This document shows, in pieces, positions 14,847 to 16,937 of a stretch of DNA of 16,937 bases (its first letter is position 1; each line of letters begins with the position of its first letter). The notes beneath the pieces are model-generated. The model did no database searches. It was given only the letters and a program-made list of their open reading frames with translations, and was not told the DNA's origin. Both the position numbers and the translations under genes were made by a program. Source of the stretch: CAYFVR01 sp046541515 (GTDB lineage: Bacteria > Desulfobacterota > Desulfobacteria > Desulfobacterales > Desulfococcaceae); the NCBI GenBank assembly GCA_046541515.1, contig JBKHDD010000107.1, positions 1-16,937 on the forward strand, in the 5' to 3' direction.

Positions 14847-16471
14847 GTGGTTCGAGCGCGGCTTCGGTTGAGGTGATGGTAAGGGGGCAGCGCGGCCAGG
14901 CGCGGGTCTTCCACCGGCTCGCCCACGGTAAAGTGGTACAGGCTCTGGAAGGCGTCGTCCCGCAGCCCCAGCAACTGGTGGACTTCGTCGTCGAAATAGC
15001 AACCGATTCCGGTGCCCCGCAGGCCCCGGGCTTCCGCCTCCAGGTAGAGCGCCTGGCCGATCATGCCGGTTTCCCAGAACAGGTGTCGATAGCTCCAGGG
15101 TCGGGGCGCGACGTTTTCGCGGAAGCGGGCAATCATGCCCAGGGAAAAGACGCTGTCTCCGGCGATTTCCTGATGGCAGCTCGCGCTGATGGCCCGGCGA
15201 CGGAAATTGCCGTCCTCCAGCCGAAACAGGGGAAGGCCGGTTTCCACCATGGACCAGCAGAGGTCTCCCCGGGTCGCCGCCAGCAACGGTTCGGGGCCGC
15301 CGCCGGTTCGGGCGAAGAGATAAAGCCCCTGGTTCAGGCATTGAACGTCGTGGACGAAAATCAGCAAATCCACCGTCGTCGGCTGGAGATCGAGGTCGAA
15401 GGGGGCGCGGTCCGGCCGGGGCAGGGTTCGATCCAGCAGGGCGAAAAAGGTCTCCCGGTCCAGTCTTCCCTTTCCGCTGAAGGCCGCGGCGCTGCGACGT
15501 CGGCGGATGATTTGTCCCGCCGAAAGTCTTTGGGCCGGCCCCTCCCGGAAGGGTCGGGAGGGAAAGGAAACCTCCCTCGGTTCGGTGCGGGGTTTGCGGG
15601 CGGCGACGGCCACCTGGTCGATTCGTTTCCAGGGAACGCGTCGGGCGCTGAGGGGCCGGGGCGTCCCCCGGAAACGCAACTCCGCGAAGGCGGCGAGGAG
15701 GGAATCCGGCAGGGTGGCCGGGGCATCCTCCGTTTTGGGCGTTACCGCGCAAAGCAGGTCTGGATGTTCGGCCTCGTCGGGATGCCAATGGGTCCGGTCC
15801 AACCCAAGGACCGCCGAAACGTCTTCGTCCCCCAGCGCGCCGAGGGCTTTTAGCCGCCACCCTTGGAGCCCGGCGGAAAAGGATAGAGCCGCCAGCGCGT
15901 GCCCCACGTCATGGTTGCAGTACCGAAAGGCCCGTTCCCCGTATTTCCAGGATTCTCGCCAGAAAATGCTGGTAAGGCCCGCCAGGAATCCTCCGGACCC
16001 CAGCGCTTGGACCAGCGACGCCGAGACGGTTTCGGGAAGCGCGGCCCGGCGTTCCAACGCGTGCAAAAGCGGAGCGTAATGGTAGACCCCGGCTCCGAGT
16101 CCAGGAATTTCCGGAAGAACGACGTAGCCTTCGGTGGGATGAAGATTCCCGCTGGAAGGGTTGATCCGCAGCGACCATCGATTCGGCCCCGCCGCCTTCC
16201 AGGCCGACAAGGCCAGGGAAAGCTCCAGAAACGCCCCAACCGTTTCCAGGGTCAATGGCTGGGGCTCGTCGGCCCCCTGGTACAGACCGTCGTGATCCAG
16301 GTCCGCATCCCGTTCGAGAAACGGCAGGTCGATCGTTTCGCAACCTTCGAAAAAGCGGAAGGGTTCCGGCTGATTTTGCCAGTCCATGTATCCCGGCGAG
16401 CGGGCGTACCGGTCCGGATGGTGCTTGGTTTCCCGGTGATATTCAAGAACGGCTTTGGCTTCGGGTGTCAT
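14843..16471 (-). CDS. SagB/ThcOx-type tandem nitroreductase-domain protein
   Basis: A 542-residue protein made of two nitroreductase-like FMN domains. The first (about 70-265) has the SagB/ThcOx signature SLRINPSSGNLHPTEGYVVL (100-119) and YGERAFRYCNHDVGHALAALS (177-197). The second (about 315-530) starts with IIRRRRSAAAFSG and has YRHLFWETGMIGQALYLEAE (461-480), GLRGTGIGCYFDDEVHQLLGL (483-503) and a VGEP ending. In RiPP clusters such enzymes oxidise azolines to azoles, but no YcaO cyclodehydratase or precursor peptide is seen here, so it is probably a stand-alone oxidoreductase of unknown substrate. The ATG at 16469-16471 is chosen because GAGAGGA stands 8 nt before it; an upstream extension to 16600 is Pro-rich and not family-like. 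It is translationally coupled to mutY. Confidence 0.88.
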   Translation of the reverse strand: MTPEAKAVLEYHRETKHHPDRYARSPGYMDWQNQPEPFRFFEGCETIDLPFLERDADLDHDGLYQGADEPQPLTLETVGAFLELSLALSAWKAAGPNRWSLRINPSSGNLHPTEGYVVLPEIPGLGAGVYHYAPLLHALERRAALPETVSASLVQALGSGGFLAGLTSIFWRESWKYGERAFRYCNHDVGHALAALSFSAGLQGWRLKALGALGDEDVSAVLGLDRTHWHPDEAEHPDLLCAVTPKTEDAPATLPDSLLAAFAELRFRGTPRPLSARRVPWKRIDQVAVAARKPRTEPREVSFPSRPFREGPAQRLSAGQIIRRRRSAAAFSGKGRLDRETFFALLDRTLPRPDRAPFDLDLQPTTVDLLIFVHDVQCLNQGLYLFARTGGGPEPLLAATRGDLCWSMVETGLPLFRLEDGNFRRRAISASCHQEIAGDSVFSLGMIARFRENVAPRPWSYRHLFWETGMIGQALYLEAEARGLRGTGIGCYFDDEVHQLLGLRDDAFQSLYHFTVGEPVEDPRLAALPPYHHLNRSRARTT

Positions 16472-16609
16472 TCCGGGGTTCCTCTCGGGGCGGTCGGGCG
16501 GATGGATGGCCTGCGAAGTTGAAATTGGCGATGAACCATCGGGCCGTTCCGGCGATTTTCGCCCCGTTTCCGGCGGAGGTTCAACGAACCGGACGGGCAA
16601 GGGTAAAAA

Positions 16610-16937
16610 TCAGGGGCAGTGGCTTTCCGCGTAGCGGGCGATTTCCCGCAGAAAACCCACTGCCACCTTTTTGGCGCTGTTGAAGTAAATCCCGCTCAAC
16701 ATGCCCCCGGCCAACTCCCCTTCCTGGAAAAACGTCACCCGGCGAACCATTCCTTCGTCCGACACGCCGTAGTAACCGGAGATGGATCGAATTTCCGGGC
16801 GGATGATCCCGCCTTCATCCAGACGAGTCAGTTCATATTCCACCCGGTTCTTCGTCGGATTCAGCGTTCGGCGAAACGTGGAGCGGGCCTTGTAGAACAG
16901 GTTCCGATACTGATAGGTAACCTTTTGCCAGTTTTCG
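16610..16937 (-). CDS. unknown protein, C-terminal part (runs off the window)
   Basis: The frame is open from the window edge at 16937 to the TGA at 16610-16612, giving at least 108 residues. A GTG at 16841-16843 could be a start, but the preceding codons read as ordinary protein (NWQKVTYQYRNLFYKARSTF), so the gene very probably begins beyond the edge. No family is recognised. The visible part mixes beta-like stretches (EYELTRLDEGGIIRPEIRSI, VRRVTFFQEGEL) with a final helix (AVGFLREIARYAESHC) and has no membrane segment. It lies 138 nt upstream of the nitroreductase-like gene on the same strand; nothing clear is seen in that gap, and co-transcription is possible. Confidence 0.6.
   Translation of the reverse strand, partial: ENWQKVTYQYRNLFYKARSTFRRTLNPTKNRVEYELTRLDEGGIIRPEIRSISGYYGVSDEGMVRRVTFFQEGELAGGMLSGIYFNSAKKVAVGFLREIARYAESHCP

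Noticed and set aside
14847..15860. N-terminal extension of the mutY frame
   Set aside because: It overlaps the nitroreductase-like gene; MutY is full length from the ATG at 14846.
14843..16471. RiPP (thiazole/oxazole peptide) cluster suggested by SagB-like motifs
   Set aside because: No YcaO protein, precursor peptide, protease or exporter is seen; neighbours are mutY and an unknown protein.

Overview
This is a GC-rich bacterial window of compact genes with several unusual start codons (GTG, TTG). The gene set is a PUFA-type secondary-lipid synthase operon, a CoA-transferase/hydrolase fused to a Pat-like GNAT domain, and a stand-alone tandem SagB/ThcOx-type nitroreductase. It fits an anaerobic Desulfobacterota-like (former Deltaproteobacteria) organism. 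That assignment is an inference from gene content, because there is no rRNA or other phylogenetic marker strong enough to settle it.

Layout. Positions 18-427 (+) hold a VapC-like PIN toxin broken by a frameshift, in visibly AT-richer DNA than the rest. Positions 474-10739 (-) form a lipid-synthase unit read right to left: a sigma70-like promoter, a leader of about 147 nt that could fold, pfaD (trans enoyl reductase), a ykvA/DUF1232 gene, a 2605-residue PfaA-like megasynthase (KS-AT-ACP-ACP-ACP-KR-DH), and a clear intrinsic terminator just after the last stop. Positions 10975-13535 (+) carry the divergent pair of a CoA-hydrolase/transferase-GNAT fusion and rsmG, which abut. Positions 13710-16471 (-) carry the tandem nitroreductase-domain gene and mutY, overlapping by ATGA. 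A partial unknown gene (-) runs off the right edge.

How the genes work together. PfaA should load malonyl units onto its ACPs, condense them and reduce the keto group, and PfaD should reduce an enoyl intermediate. No PfaB, PfaC (KS-CLF-DH-DH) or PfaE (phosphopantetheinyl transferase) gene lies in the operon, which is closed by its terminator. The one DH-like domain seems to have lost its catalytic His, so dehydration, activation and release must come from elsewhere or work differently.

The most interesting points are an A10 tract in pfaA exactly between the third ACP and the KR region, where slippage in either direction would give a KS-AT-ACP3 product; the DH active-site change; the Glu-to-Gln change at the expected catalytic position of the CoA-transferase domain; the YkvA protein inserted in a lipid operon; and the near-identical tandem ACPs. 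None is proven by sequence reading alone.
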